Shown here: positions 1-9,803 of the stretch, one piece after another | Layout of the letters: every line of letters begins with the position of its first letter | How positions within the stretch are numbered: the stretch's first letter is position 1 | NCBI GenBank assembly: GCA_027452215.1 | Contig: DAIDGQ010000045.1 | Span: 124,001 to 188,000, forward strand | DNA: 64,000 nt | Direction: 5' to 3' | From: Granulicella sp. | GTDB lineage: Bacteria > Acidobacteriota > Terriglobia > Terriglobales > Acidobacteriaceae | Notes under the pieces: model-generated | The model's input: only the letters and a program-made list of their open reading frames with translations | What the model was told of the DNA's origin: nothing | The model's database searches: none | Translations under genes and position numbers: made by a program

Positions 1-239
1 CAGTCGGGCAGGAAGCGGCTGAAGTCCGCACCGGCGGGCGGCGCGGTGACGACATCCACCTGAAACAACCCTACTTCGTCCAGCTCCTTCTTGAGGACCT
101 CAGTGGTCACGCGCCAGTTGTGGTAGGTTCCTCCACTCTCTCCGTCGAGAATCATGACGCGCAATGGGGCGGCCGCGTGGGCCGGCAGGGTCAACAGGCA
201 GACGGCAAGGGCTAGAAGGCGCAGTACAGTTTTCTTCAA
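1..239 (-). CDS. ThuA-like domain exported protein (N-terminal part)
   Basis: The gene runs off the left edge, so only about the first 79 residues are present. A TTG start is chosen because AGGAG lies 7 bases upstream (minus strand) and no ATG fits. The first 23 residues form a signal peptide (KK, then a hydrophobic stretch ending in AHA-AAP). The mature part begins with a strand reading PLRVMILDGESGGTYHNW, typical of ThuA-like proteins, which share a class-I glutamine amidotransferase-like fold. ThuA-like proteins are common in acidobacterial and planctomycete carbohydrate loci and their enzymatic role is poorly defined. The protein is probably periplasmic. Family assignment rests only on the N-terminus, so it is a likely call, not a firm one. 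Confidence 0.6.
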   Translation of the reverse strand, partial: MKKTVLRLLALAVCLLTLPAHAAAPLRVMILDGESGGTYHNWRVTTEVLKKELDEVGLFQVDVVTAPPAGADFSRFLPD

Positions 240-662
240 GAGACAGCTCCTGCTAAGGCGATGACCAAGAGGGAATAAAACTAAATTGTCGATGAAGGCT
301 CAGTCCGGTGAAGTTGTGATCCTCAGTCGGATTGACGAGTTAGAGACGCGCTGCGCACGCGCCGGTCGTGCCCCAACAGGCTACAACGGACGGAAGGTGG
401 TTGACGAGTGCGTCCAAGGAAATGGACGCGGCACCGATTGGTGTGCCCCTGCGTGGACGCATAGCGAAAGCGTTTCTGATGAGCCGCGGTATGCACGCGG
501 CCCGGCACACCAAACACGGCTGGATGCGGGCCGGCATCGTTTGCGGCTTCTCTCGGAGCTACTTTGGTGTTGCACAGACACGGCTTCGCGTAAGCCGGGA
601 GTGACGTCCCGGCGAGCGAAGACCGAAGAGCTGTGCAGAGATTTCCTGAAGTGGAAAGCTGC
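240..662. other. Intergenic region without a convincing gene
   Basis: Between the ThuA-like gene and htpG there are about 420 bases. One plus-strand frame stays open through most of it, but its translation is arginine-rich, has no ribosome binding site and resembles nothing recognisable. The only structured element seen is the hairpin at 594-613 next to the htpG end. Confidence 0.4.
594..613 (-). terminator. Hairpin downstream of htpG
   Basis: A 7-bp perfect inverted repeat (GCCGGGA, 6-base loop, TCCCGGC) lies about 50 bases past the htpG stop. There is no T-run after it on the minus strand, so it may stabilise the 3' end or act with Rho instead of being an intrinsic terminator. Confidence 0.3.
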
Positions 663-2552
<1,890 letters not shown>

Positions 2553-2693
2553 GGCATCGTTAATTATTGCAGAAACGGGGGCGAGTCTGGGAAGTGGATG
2601 GATTCCTCCTGACGGACCGACTTGTCATTGCTCACGGACCGCAGTGGTCCGACGAAGCCGGGGGTCCGGCTCCGCTCGTCGAGGGTCTGCAGG

Positions 2694-4772
2694 CTAGTTG
2701 TGCTGAGCGGCGGCGCGGTGCCACTTTTCGGTGAGCTGCTTGTCGGAGAGGGCTTTGATGTAGACACCGCCAACGACGCTGCGAGCCTGGAAGCCGACTT
2801 GCTTTCCGGTCTTGGTGTCGTACCAGTCGCTGAGGGGAACGCGGGTGGGGGTCTCGTGTATCCAGCGGTCGATGGGATCCATGATCGCGTTGAATTGCTC
2901 GGGGTTCGTGGTGAGGGTGGCGGTCCAGAGAGACCAGTCGAGCTTGGTGTAGTCGGCGCGACTGTCGAGTGGGAGGCCGAAGCGATTCATACGGGTGAGG
3001 TAGTACTTGAACTCGGACTCGCGGACAGACCTGGGAAACAAGTTGTAGTCGAGGAGCTGATCCCAGATGAGGTTATATTTCTGGCTCCAGGTGCCGGGGC
3101 TGTTGAAGGCGAGCTTGTAGTGGTCTCCTTCGACGTCCATGGTCTGCCACTTTTTCGCCATGGTGCGGGCGGTGGCGTCGTATTGCTTTGCTACGACTTC
3201 CTGCTTGAGGAGATGCGCGAGATCGGCGTAGGCAGCGAGCGCATCGATGGCCTTGATGGAGAGATTGGCGTTATGCGAGACGTGGCCTGCGAAGTCGTCG
3301 GTGGTGAGTTGATTCTCGGGATCGAGACCGTGCGCCTGTAGGTACTCGGCCCACTTGGTTAGCTGCGGCCAGTAGCGTTGTGCGAGGCTCGCGTTGCCTT
3401 CGGCCCGTGCCAGCGCATCGACGAGGATGAGCATGTTGCCGCTCTCTTCGACGGGCATCTGGTCTTCTTCGGTCTTCTCTCCTCCACCGTAGACCTGGCC
3501 GTTGGCTAGCGGATACTGACCGAGGTCATGGGGTGCAAAGGGAAATCTCCAACGAGCGAGGGCTGAGTATTCGAGGACGGGAACGAGCTCGGCCTCGAGC
3601 AATTTGGGCTGGAAGAAGAGGAAGAAAGGAGCCGCGGGGTAGATGACGTCGACCGTGCCGATGCAGCCGTTGGAGGAGTTCTCTTTGGGGAAGAACATGG
3701 GATCGCCATTCGCGTCGGCTGCTAGGGCGTGAGCGGCGAGGGTCTGTTGATAGGCGAGAATCGCGAGCGAGGCGTAGTGGTCTCCTCCCACGGTTTTGAG
3801 ATCGGCGGCGAGTTCAGCATCGAACTTCTGACCGCGTGTATCGAGGGTGGAGTATTGCTGCTCCGAGGTATCCAGCAGGTCTTCAACGGGCAGGTTATTT
3901 CGCTGCCAGTAAGGGCGGAGATTCTGCTGGAGGAATTGGACAGCGAAGTCTTCGGTGTACGAGACAAGGAGATGGCGGGTGACGGATTGGCCGCTGACAG
4001 AGCCGAAGTCAAGCACCGCGGCGAGATGCGGACTTGTGGAGTCGGCAGCCTCAGGCATGTCGATGGAGTCGTTGGCGGGAAGCTTGCCTGTAATGACGAA
4101 GGCTTCGACGGCGCGTGGAGCGATGGACGTGGTGGCATCTTCATCTTTAGGTACAGCGAGGTGAAAATATCCCCAGTTGATGCGCACCATGTCGCCGGAG
4201 CGATTGAGGACTCGCTGGTCTCGAGAGCCGACGGAGAGGACGTTGAGCAGGGTGGTCTGATTACGCGAGGTGATGACCTTCTCGCTGCGATCATTGACTG
4301 CGATGACTGGGTCGACGTCGAGAAGAATGGAGACGCGATGCGTAGCCGCGTCGGCTGACTTCGCGCTCCAGGTGAGATAGGTTATGGGGCGCGAGAGTAG
4401 ATCGAGATCGTCGGTAAACGCTGGCGTGAAGAACGTGAGGTCGAGGATGATTCCGCTTTGACGAAACTCATAGTGCGTGTGCGTCGGCAGGATGGACGCG
4501 GCGGTTTGCTCCATCGCGGGTATGGTCTCGGGATGAAGTCCCATGAACCGGTAGGGCTTGCCGTCGATGAGTGCGATGCCTTTGAGCGGCTGCGGCGCTC
4601 CGGTCCAATGCGTGGTGTCGGAGCCGGTGAGCTTGTCCGTTGTAGACCAGATGCTGAAGTAGGGATCGTGGGTGATGAGCGGAGTTGCCGGAGCGATTTG
4701 TTGTGACACAGCCAGGGTGGCCGTTAGACAGGCAGCGAGAAAGCACGCTGAACGCAAGGCGGAAGTCTTCAT
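2694..4772 (-). CDS. Secreted glutaminase-family (DUF4964/DUF5127/DUF4965/DUF1793) protein
   Basis: This is a 692-residue exported protein. Residues 1-24 are a signal peptide ending near AVSQQ, and AGAAGAGG precedes the ATG. The body matches the family of fungal glutaminase GtaA: an N-terminal DUF4964/DUF5127-like beta-sandwich (HDPYFSIWSTTDKL) and a C-terminal alpha/alpha-barrel like DUF4965/DUF1793 (SNGCIGTVDVIYPAAP, EESGNMLILVDALA, WDQLLDYNLFP, LPLDSRADYTKLDWSLW). Bacterial members, common in Bacteroidetes and Acidobacteria, are annotated as glutaminase or glycoside-hydrolase-like, but their true substrates are largely untested. It is expected in the periplasm or outside the cell. It stands alone, about 140 bases from htpG. 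Confidence 0.85.
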   Translation of the reverse strand: MKTSALRSACFLAACLTATLAVSQQIAPATPLITHDPYFSIWSTTDKLTGSDTTHWTGAPQPLKGIALIDGKPYRFMGLHPETIPAMEQTAASILPTHTHYEFRQSGIILDLTFFTPAFTDDLDLLSRPITYLTWSAKSADAATHRVSILLDVDPVIAVNDRSEKVITSRNQTTLLNVLSVGSRDQRVLNRSGDMVRINWGYFHLAVPKDEDATTSIAPRAVEAFVITGKLPANDSIDMPEAADSTSPHLAAVLDFGSVSGQSVTRHLLVSYTEDFAVQFLQQNLRPYWQRNNLPVEDLLDTSEQQYSTLDTRGQKFDAELAADLKTVGGDHYASLAILAYQQTLAAHALAADANGDPMFFPKENSSNGCIGTVDVIYPAAPFFLFFQPKLLEAELVPVLEYSALARWRFPFAPHDLGQYPLANGQVYGGGEKTEEDQMPVEESGNMLILVDALARAEGNASLAQRYWPQLTKWAEYLQAHGLDPENQLTTDDFAGHVSHNANLSIKAIDALAAYADLAHLLKQEVVAKQYDATARTMAKKWQTMDVEGDHYKLAFNSPGTWSQKYNLIWDQLLDYNLFPRSVRESEFKYYLTRMNRFGLPLDSRADYTKLDWSLWTATLTTNPEQFNAIMDPIDRWIHETPTRVPLSDWYDTKTGKQVGFQARSVVGGVYIKALSDKQLTEKWHRAAAQHN

Positions 4773-4995
4773 TCGAACCTCTTCTGAAAGATGGAAGTCA
4801 ATCGACTGAGCGGCGCACGGTGTTGCGGTCGTAATGCAGTGTTCTCGCGAAAATCATTTTGAACTGGAGAGAGGCTTCGCACTACACCGAAACTTGCGCT
4901 AGAAACGGGTTGCGCTGACAAGCGTAGAGAGCTTGCGCAGGCTTTGGCAAGCGGGACGGGACGGAAGGCCGACGTCGACGGTGGGGCGCGGGGAG

Positions 4996-5856
4996 CTACC
5001 AGGCTAGCGTGGCAGGAAGAAACTCGGCGAAGAGATCGTCGTAGTAGGGTTTGAGCTCGTTGAGATTTGGCTTGGTGTGTCCCTTGGAGTAGAGATCGTA
5101 CTGGTTGAACTTGAGCACCCACTCGAGCATGGAGCGGTCCTTGTCATTGCACAGGTGGTCGTAGGCGCCGTGCTTGTGCCACGGATAGAAGGAGTGAAAG
5201 CGCAGCATGTAGAGCGACTCGTCGCGAAGGTAGGGCTTCATGACTTCGGCGATGTAGCCATCGTGCCCGAAGGACATGTGGACGTTTTCGAGGCCGCAGT
5301 TGGGCTCGTAGATTCCGTACTTTGTCTGATACCTCGGAACGTTGCGGTCGGGGTTTCGGGCGAAGTACTCGGGGAAGACGATGTCGGGGGACCAGGCGCA
5401 GCCCACGGGGAAGGTGTCCCCGACGACTCCCCACTGCGGCTCGCCGTAGAGACAGAGGCACTTGCCGAGGTCGTGAATGAAGCCGGTGAGAATCATCCAA
5501 CGTGGGCAACCGTCCCGGCGCATGGCTTCGGATGTCTGGAGGAGATGCTCGATTTGGGTGAGGTCGGTGTCGGGGTCGCTATCGTCGACGAGGGTATTGA
5601 GGAAGTCGGCGGCTTCCCAGATGGTCTTTTGACCTTTGTTGAGGGTGAAATATTCCTGCTCTTTTCGGAGGACATAGTCGACGGTCATGTTCTCGTGGTT
5701 GAGTCGATAGAACTCCGCGACACCGGGCGTGGCGGTGGCATCGTAGACGCGGAACTCGTCGACAGTCTTGCCTTCCTTGTAGCGTCCGGCGAGGAAGTCG
5801 TCCCACTCGTCGAGGTCATGAAGTGGCTGGTGGGGAAGGTCGGTTGCTGAGTTCAT
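4996..5856 (-). CDS. myo-Inositol oxygenase (MIOX)
   Basis: This 286-residue enzyme is a di-iron monooxygenase that converts myo-inositol and O2 to D-glucuronate (EC 1.13.99.1). It belongs to the HD-fold MIOX family known from animals, plants, fungi and some bacteria. All six iron ligands known from mouse MIOX can be placed: H103, H128-D129 (in GFIHDLGK), H198 (SFGHDGY), H221 (RFHSFYPWH) and D254 (NQYDLYSK). The C-terminus ends in LAW, close to the animal enzymes. Length matches the eukaryotic form. GGGAGAGA precedes the ATG. The divergent sugar transporter, the LacI regulator and the palindrome 61 bases upstream suggest a small regulated inositol-to-glucuronate module. Confidence 0.95.
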   Translation of the reverse strand: MNSATDLPHQPLHDLDEWDDFLAGRYKEGKTVDEFRVYDATATPGVAEFYRLNHENMTVDYVLRKEQEYFTLNKGQKTIWEAADFLNTLVDDSDPDTDLTQIEHLLQTSEAMRRDGCPRWMILTGFIHDLGKCLCLYGEPQWGVVGDTFPVGCAWSPDIVFPEYFARNPDRNVPRYQTKYGIYEPNCGLENVHMSFGHDGYIAEVMKPYLRDESLYMLRFHSFYPWHKHGAYDHLCNDKDRSMLEWVLKFNQYDLYSKGHTKPNLNELKPYYDDLFAEFLPATLAW

Positions 5857-5916
5857 GGCATCTCTCCCTGGGAGGATGAATTCGGGAACGCTGGTAGGAT
5901 TCGGGCGGAACCCTCT

Positions 5917-5932
5917 ACGTAACCGCTAACGT
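5917..5932. promoter_or_regulatory. Candidate LacI-family operator upstream of MIOX
   Basis: The 16-mer ACGTAACCGCTAACGT is an imperfect palindrome (12 of 16 positions symmetric) with the central CG step typical of LacI-family operators. It lies 61 bases before the inositol oxygenase start, in the gap between this gene and the divergent transporter-lacI genes. Its right half, CTAACGT, recurs at 6027-6033 next to the divergent promoter candidate. Binding by the nearby LacI protein is an inference. Confidence 0.5.
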
Positions 5933-6003
5933 AACAGATCGGGGTGGGATTGAGCAAGTCTTCCGAGATATCGCAGAGGTGGTGGTGCTGTGGGTTCAAA
6001 CTC

Positions 6004-6031
6004 TTGACACGGGTAGGAGCAACCCTCTAAC
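6004..6031 (+). promoter_or_regulatory. Candidate sigma-70 promoter for the transporter-lacI genes
   Basis: A perfect TTGACA (6004-6009) is followed after 16 bases by TCTAAC (6026-6031), a four-of-six match to TATAAT. The CTAACGT heptamer shared with the upstream palindrome overlaps the -10, so a repressor bound there would block RNA polymerase. The -10 is weak, so this is tentative. Confidence 0.4.
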
Positions 6032-6099
6032 GTGGCGCAACGCATGCACTGAGGATGGCCGGATTTCTGGATGAGAGAATGGGACAAGGTGGGACGCAC

Positions 6100-6213
6100 A
6101 TGGATCGCAAGAGCGGATCGCAGACGATCAAAGCGATCTTAACCGATGTTCAATTCTGGGTGCCGGCAGGCGTGTTGCTGGCGGGCATTCTGCTGCTGGT
6201 TTTTTTGCACTAG
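6100..6213 (+). CDS. Small single-pass membrane protein (37 aa)
   Basis: The ORF encodes a 37-residue protein with a charged, hydrophilic N-terminus (MDRKSGSQTIKAILTDVQ) followed by one strongly hydrophobic helix (FWVPAGVLLAGILLLVFLH). AAGGTGGGAC sits shortly before the ATG. The next gene starts 27 bases downstream on the same strand. The shape, with a VQFWVPAGVLL-type helix, resembles small unannotated bacterial membrane proteins, but I cannot name a family. Its placement suggests co-transcription with the transporter and a possible accessory role, which is inference. Confidence 0.5.
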   Translation: MDRKSGSQTIKAILTDVQFWVPAGVLLAGILLLVFLH

Positions 6214-6239
6214 AGAAGATTTCCTTCACGGGAGAACGC

Positions 6240-7547
6240 GTGGACATGGCGAGAGATGCGACGGACGTTCGACGTCAGAGTGCCAGGACGAACGTCTCGC
6301 TGCATGGGATGGGTGTGATCTGCGGGCTCGCTGCGGGAGTTTGGCTGGGCGGGGCAGAGGCACCTACGAAGCTGGTGAACGCGGGATTTTCGCCGTTTGC
6401 AATCTCGCTCTGTATGGTGGCCGGAGTGTTCACGGCGCGTTGGACATTTCCTACGCTGCTGAAGGGTACGAGCTATGTCTTCGCAGACATTATGGCGAGG
6501 AAGCACTTGATCGTGTGGGCGATCCTGGCGGGAGCGCTGTGGGCGGTGGCGAATACGCTGACGGTTTTCGCGATCCGGGATGTGGGGCTTGCAACGGCGT
6601 TCCCTCTTTGGAATACGAACTGCCTGATTGGGTTGCTGTGGGGGAGGCTGCTGTTTCGCGAGCTGGAGGGTGCGGGGGCGAAGAACCTCTTCAAGGTGAT
6701 CGTGGGCGCGGTGGTGATTGTGGTGGCGGCGATCATGCTGGGCTACAGCACGATCCAGGAGGGCTTTGCGATTACACCCCATGCTGCGCGAGGACTGCTG
6801 GCCGCGGCCGGAGCGAGCCTGATGTGGGGCACGATGTATGTGCCCTATCGCAAGGCTTATTTGAGCGGCATGAATCCGCTCTCGTTCGTGACCGTGTTCA
6901 CGGTGGGTGAGCTGGGCACGATGTTTCTGCTAACCTTCACGCTCGACGGAGGGCTTCACTCCTCCGCATTCCAACTGGCGCACAACAAGCAGTTGCTGTT
7001 CTGGCTTTTTCTGGGCGGGTTCGTGTGGGTGGTTGGAGATCTCTTCCAACAATTTGCTACCAAGTACCTTGGCATCGGTCGCGGTATTCCTCTGTCGAAC
7101 ACGAACCAGCTTTGGGGATTGGCGTGGGGAGCGCTGGTGTTCGGGGAGCTTGCTGGAGCGAATCGCACGCACCTGGTGCTGGTGCTGGCGGGGTCTGTGC
7201 TGATGGTGCTGGGTGCGCTTTCGATCAGCACTGCGGTTGCTTCCTCGCGCGAAAATCTGTCCCGGAACATGGCGCTGGAGAGAGAGTGCGAGCGCTACGG
7301 CATGGACTATCAGGAGGTGTTGCGGGCGCAGAGTGGCGATGAGTTTGGAGGTCGTGACGAGCGTAGACGATGGTGGGATGTGGTGATTGTGGCAGCGGCT
7401 ACGACGGTTTTTCTGTGGCTCGGAGTGAATGCCAAGGTTCCTTCGCTGGCAATGAACGGACGATGGATCGTGGGGTTGAGCGTGGTGCTGCTGGCGTCGT
7501 TACTGGGAGGGGGATGGGCGCTGTGGCGGGGGACGCGCTTTAGTTGA
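6240..7547 (+). CDS. GRP/RhaT-like sugar transporter (DMT superfamily)
   Basis: This 435-residue inner-membrane protein has about ten hydrophobic segments arranged as two similar halves. The motif TAFPLWNTNCLIGLLWG in the first half and GIPLSNTNQLWGLAWGAL in the second mark the internal duplication typical of the GRP (glucose/ribose porter) and RhaT branch of the drug/metabolite transporter superfamily. A soluble insert near residues 340-380 precedes the last helices. The GTG start at 6240 has GGGA 6 bases upstream; an ATG at 6246 is the alternative. Its neighbours (MIOX, LacI regulator) suggest a polyol, inositol or uronate substrate, but the sequence does not show specificity. Confidence 0.75.
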   Translation: MDMARDATDVRRQSARTNVSLHGMGVICGLAAGVWLGGAEAPTKLVNAGFSPFAISLCMVAGVFTARWTFPTLLKGTSYVFADIMARKHLIVWAILAGALWAVANTLTVFAIRDVGLATAFPLWNTNCLIGLLWGRLLFRELEGAGAKNLFKVIVGAVVIVVAAIMLGYSTIQEGFAITPHAARGLLAAAGASLMWGTMYVPYRKAYLSGMNPLSFVTVFTVGELGTMFLLTFTLDGGLHSSAFQLAHNKQLLFWLFLGGFVWVVGDLFQQFATKYLGIGRGIPLSNTNQLWGLAWGALVFGELAGANRTHLVLVLAGSVLMVLGALSISTAVASSRENLSRNMALERECERYGMDYQEVLRAQSGDEFGGRDERRRWWDVVIVAAATTVFLWLGVNAKVPSLAMNGRWIVGLSVVLLASLLGGGWALWRGTRFS

Positions 7548-7598
7548 GCGCCGCAATTAGACTGAGTGCGAACGCGGAGAACGCTGGCTGGAGAGCGG

Positions 7599-8609
7599 AT
7601 GACGGTTAGGCTGAAGGATATTGCGCAGGACCTGGGCGTCTCGACTGTCACGGTCTCGAAGGTGCTTCGAGGCAGTCCGGATATTGGCGACGCAACGCGG
7701 GCGCGTGTGCTGCAACGTATGAAGGAGCTGAAGTACCAGCCCAATATGCTGGCGCAGGCATTGGCGAGCGGGCAGTCGTTTGCGGTGGGACTGGTGGTGC
7801 CGGATCTGGTCCATCCATTCTTCGCAGAGCTGGCAAAGTCGCTGGGTGAGACGTTGCGGAAGAGTGGATTTGCGCTGATGCTGGCGTCGTCGGAAGAGGA
7901 CCCGGAGATTGAGCGAAATGAGATTCGGACGATGCTGAATCGGGGGATGGACGCGATCGTTGTGGCGTCGTGCCAGCCGCACACGATGACACGGCCGTTG
8001 CTCGGGAGCAATGACACTCCGGTGGTGCTTCTGGATCGGCGCTTTCGGTCGCTGAAGGCAAACTTTGTGGGATGCGATGACGTGATGGCCGGCGAACTGG
8101 CGACACAGCATCTGCTGGCAACGGGACGAAGGCGCATTGCGCACATCGCAGGCACGAGCAACAGCCCGTCGATCGATCGGCTGCGTGGATATCAGAGGGC
8201 GCTGGCAACGGCCGGGGTGCGCGTACCCAAGAATTATGTGGTGACGCGTGAACGGGTGGAAGAAGCGGGCGACCTGGCCGGCTATCAGGCGATGCAGGAG
8301 CTGCTCTCGTGCCGGGTGCGGCCCGATGCCGTGTTCTGCTACAACGACCTTACGGCCATTGGCGCCATGCAGGCTGCCATGGATGCTGGCCTGTCGATTC
8401 CCGGGGAGATCGCGTTTGTTGGTTGCGGGAATCTTCGCTACGCGCGGTATCTGAAGGTGCCGCTGACATCGCTCGACCAGGCGACTGCCCGCATGGGTGC
8501 GATGGCGGGAGAGTTGGCGATTGGCCTGGCGCGGACTCCGCATCAGCCGACGCAGGTAAAGCTGCTGGAGCCAACTCTGATGGTACGAGCGTCCAGCGCA
8601 GTGGCGTAA
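7599..8609 (+). CDS. LacI-family transcriptional regulator
   Basis: This 336-residue repressor has an N-terminal LacI helix-turn-helix (RLKDIAQDLGVSTVTVSKVL), the hinge region around KYQPNMLAQAL, and a periplasmic-binding-protein-like effector domain (VGLVVPDLVHPFF, RIAHIAGTSNSPSIDRLRGY, PDAVFCYNDLTAIGAM). The ATG at 7599 is chosen over a GTG 33 bases earlier because GGAGAGCGG directly precedes it and it begins exactly at the HTH. It follows the transporter by about 50 bases on the same strand. It likely responds to a sugar or sugar acid and may bind the palindrome at 5917-5932. Confidence 0.9.
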   Translation: MTVRLKDIAQDLGVSTVTVSKVLRGSPDIGDATRARVLQRMKELKYQPNMLAQALASGQSFAVGLVVPDLVHPFFAELAKSLGETLRKSGFALMLASSEEDPEIERNEIRTMLNRGMDAIVVASCQPHTMTRPLLGSNDTPVVLLDRRFRSLKANFVGCDDVMAGELATQHLLATGRRRIAHIAGTSNSPSIDRLRGYQRALATAGVRVPKNYVVTRERVEEAGDLAGYQAMQELLSCRVRPDAVFCYNDLTAIGAMQAAMDAGLSIPGEIAFVGCGNLRYARYLKVPLTSLDQATARMGAMAGELAIGLARTPHQPTQVKLLEPTLMVRASSAVA

Positions 8610-8663
8610 CGGTTGAGGCGGTTAGAGGGGTTGCCCGAGCTGGGAGAGTGCATCAGCGGCGGG

Positions 8664-9131
8664 CTAGAAGGGTGCCAGAAGGGCGAAGGCGCCCCCCTCG
8701 TAGCCATCGATTTTGACGTTGAAGAAGCTGGAGTAGCAGGGATCTCGAAGAGTGCTTCGCGCGTCCGCGGGCATGGAACTCGGGTCGGAGAACATGCCTT
8801 TGAAGATGGCGCGGTGTTCAAGGGAGACGACTCTCGAGGCAATGTTCATCACTTCATTGAGCGCGTCTCTTAGAGATTCGTCGGGCGTAGGCTCTGCCAC
8901 ACGCTCTTTGATGGCTTCCGGGGATAGACCGATAAGAGCTCCGGCAAACGAGCTAAGCAGCATTGTGTCCGCGCGGATGACCCGGGTGCTTTCCATCGGC
9001 TTGACGAGATAGACGCAGTAGATCTGGTCCTGCTTGACCGTGGCTGGATGGGACTGCTCGGAGAAGCTGACAGGATGTCCGATCAGATCCGTGAATAGCC
9101 GGGTCATGCAAGAAGCGGATGGCTCTGACAT
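8664..9131 (-). CDS. CheX/CheC-like chemotaxis-associated protein, paralogue 1
   Basis: I do not recognise a named family for this 155-residue soluble protein, but it is clearly paralogous to the protein at 17841-18308: MSRLF/MSKLF-like start, KPM(E/D)STRVI(R/K)AD, LLxSFAGALIGL, EVMNIASR(V/I)VSLE and a GGAF(A/S)LLAP C-terminus. EVMN within an amphipathic helix (ALNEVMNIASRVV) resembles the ExxN dephosphorylation signature of CheC, CheX and FliY, and a proline follows about 20 residues later, as in CheX. It follows a CheY gene with 3 bases between, using a ribosome site inside the CheY end, and shares its sigma-28 promoter. A CheY-P phosphatase or adaptor role is inferred. Confidence 0.6.
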   Translation of the reverse strand: MSEPSASCMTRLFTDLIGHPVSFSEQSHPATVKQDQIYCVYLVKPMESTRVIRADTMLLSSFAGALIGLSPEAIKERVAEPTPDESLRDALNEVMNIASRVVSLEHRAIFKGMFSDPSSMPADARSTLRDPCYSSFFNVKIDGYEGGAFALLAPF

Positions 9132-9134
9132 GGT

Positions 9135-9503
9135 CTAATTCCCTCCCAGGATAGGATCGAGCGCAGCCTGAACGTCATCGACGTTGAAGGGCTTGACGAT
9201 GATGAAGCTTGCACCGTGGCTCATGGCGACGTCTTTGAATTTCTTTGAGGCCTCTGAAGTGATGAAGCCGAAGGGAGTGTGATTATTTTGCTCCCGTAGC
9301 GTTCTCAGGAAGTCGATGCCGGACATCTCCGGCATATTCCAGTCGGAGAGAATTAGCCTGGGCTTGACGGACTTCAACTTCTCGAGTGCGTCGGCACCGT
9401 TCTCCGCCTCGCAGACGGTGAGGTCCCGATACCCTGCTTGTCGAATCGCGCGATGTACGAGCAGCCGCATCGTTTTGCTATCGTCCACCAAAAGTAGATC
9501 CAT
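9135..9503 (-). CDS. CheY-like single-domain response regulator
   Basis: This is a 122-residue stand-alone receiver. Acidic pocket D7-D8, phospho-acceptor D54 (SDWNMPEMSG) and K104 (IVKPF) are all present, with T/S switch residue in ITSEAS. A longer reading from 9563 is open, but the sigma-28 -10 box covers 9564-9571, so that start would not be on the transcript; the ATG at 9503 with AAGGA upstream starts exactly at the first beta strand. It is the first gene of a two-gene minus-strand cassette with the CheX-like protein, divergent from cheA. It likely carries phosphate from CheA to the motor or acts as a phosphate sink. Confidence 0.9.
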   Translation of the reverse strand: MDLLLVDDSKTMRLLVHRAIRQAGYRDLTVCEAENGADALEKLKSVKPRLILSDWNMPEMSGIDFLRTLREQNNHTPFGFITSEASKKFKDVAMSHGASFIIVKPFNVDDVQAALDPILGGN

Positions 9504-9563
9504 GGCCTCAATGTCCTTCCGTGTTCCTGTAATGCCAGGCGCGATTGGCGCTGTCACGGACAT

Positions 9564-9591
9564 CTATCGGCTCAACCGATGAAGTTGTTCA
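9564..9591 (-). promoter_or_regulatory. Sigma-28 (FliA) promoter for the cheY/CheX-like cassette
   Basis: On the minus strand the sequence reads TGAA, 16 bases, GCCGATAG. This fits the FliA consensus TAAA-N15-GCCGATAA with one mismatch in each core and one extra spacer base. The same architecture precedes other late flagellar genes in this window. Its position fixes the translation start of the CheY at 9503. Confidence 0.75.
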
Positions 9592-9695
9592 GTGGCTCCC
9601 TATCGAGTTTCGCGTGCGGATACCTCTCTGGTGCAATTTATTAGCTCCCGAAACAGACCGTGTTTTGGCTGGAAGAGAGTCCCCACTTCGGCGAG

Positions 9696-9723
9696 TTGAA
9701 TTTTCCTGAGGATTTGCCGATAG
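9696..9723 (+). promoter_or_regulatory. Sigma-28 (FliA) promoter for the che operon
   Basis: TTGA (9696-9699), 16 bases, then GCCGATAG (9716-9723). The -10 box is identical to those of the other sigma-28 sites here; the -35 is a weaker match to TAAA. It lies 80 bases before the cheA start at 9804 and makes the upstream in-frame ATG at 9660 untranslatable from this message. Confidence 0.72.
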
Positions 9724-9803
9724 AGCACCCATCGGATGGACACCGCCGCAGTGACCTCGAAGAGAGTGGCTCATTGTGTGGCGCGTGGAAGGGGAAAGGG
9801 ATC

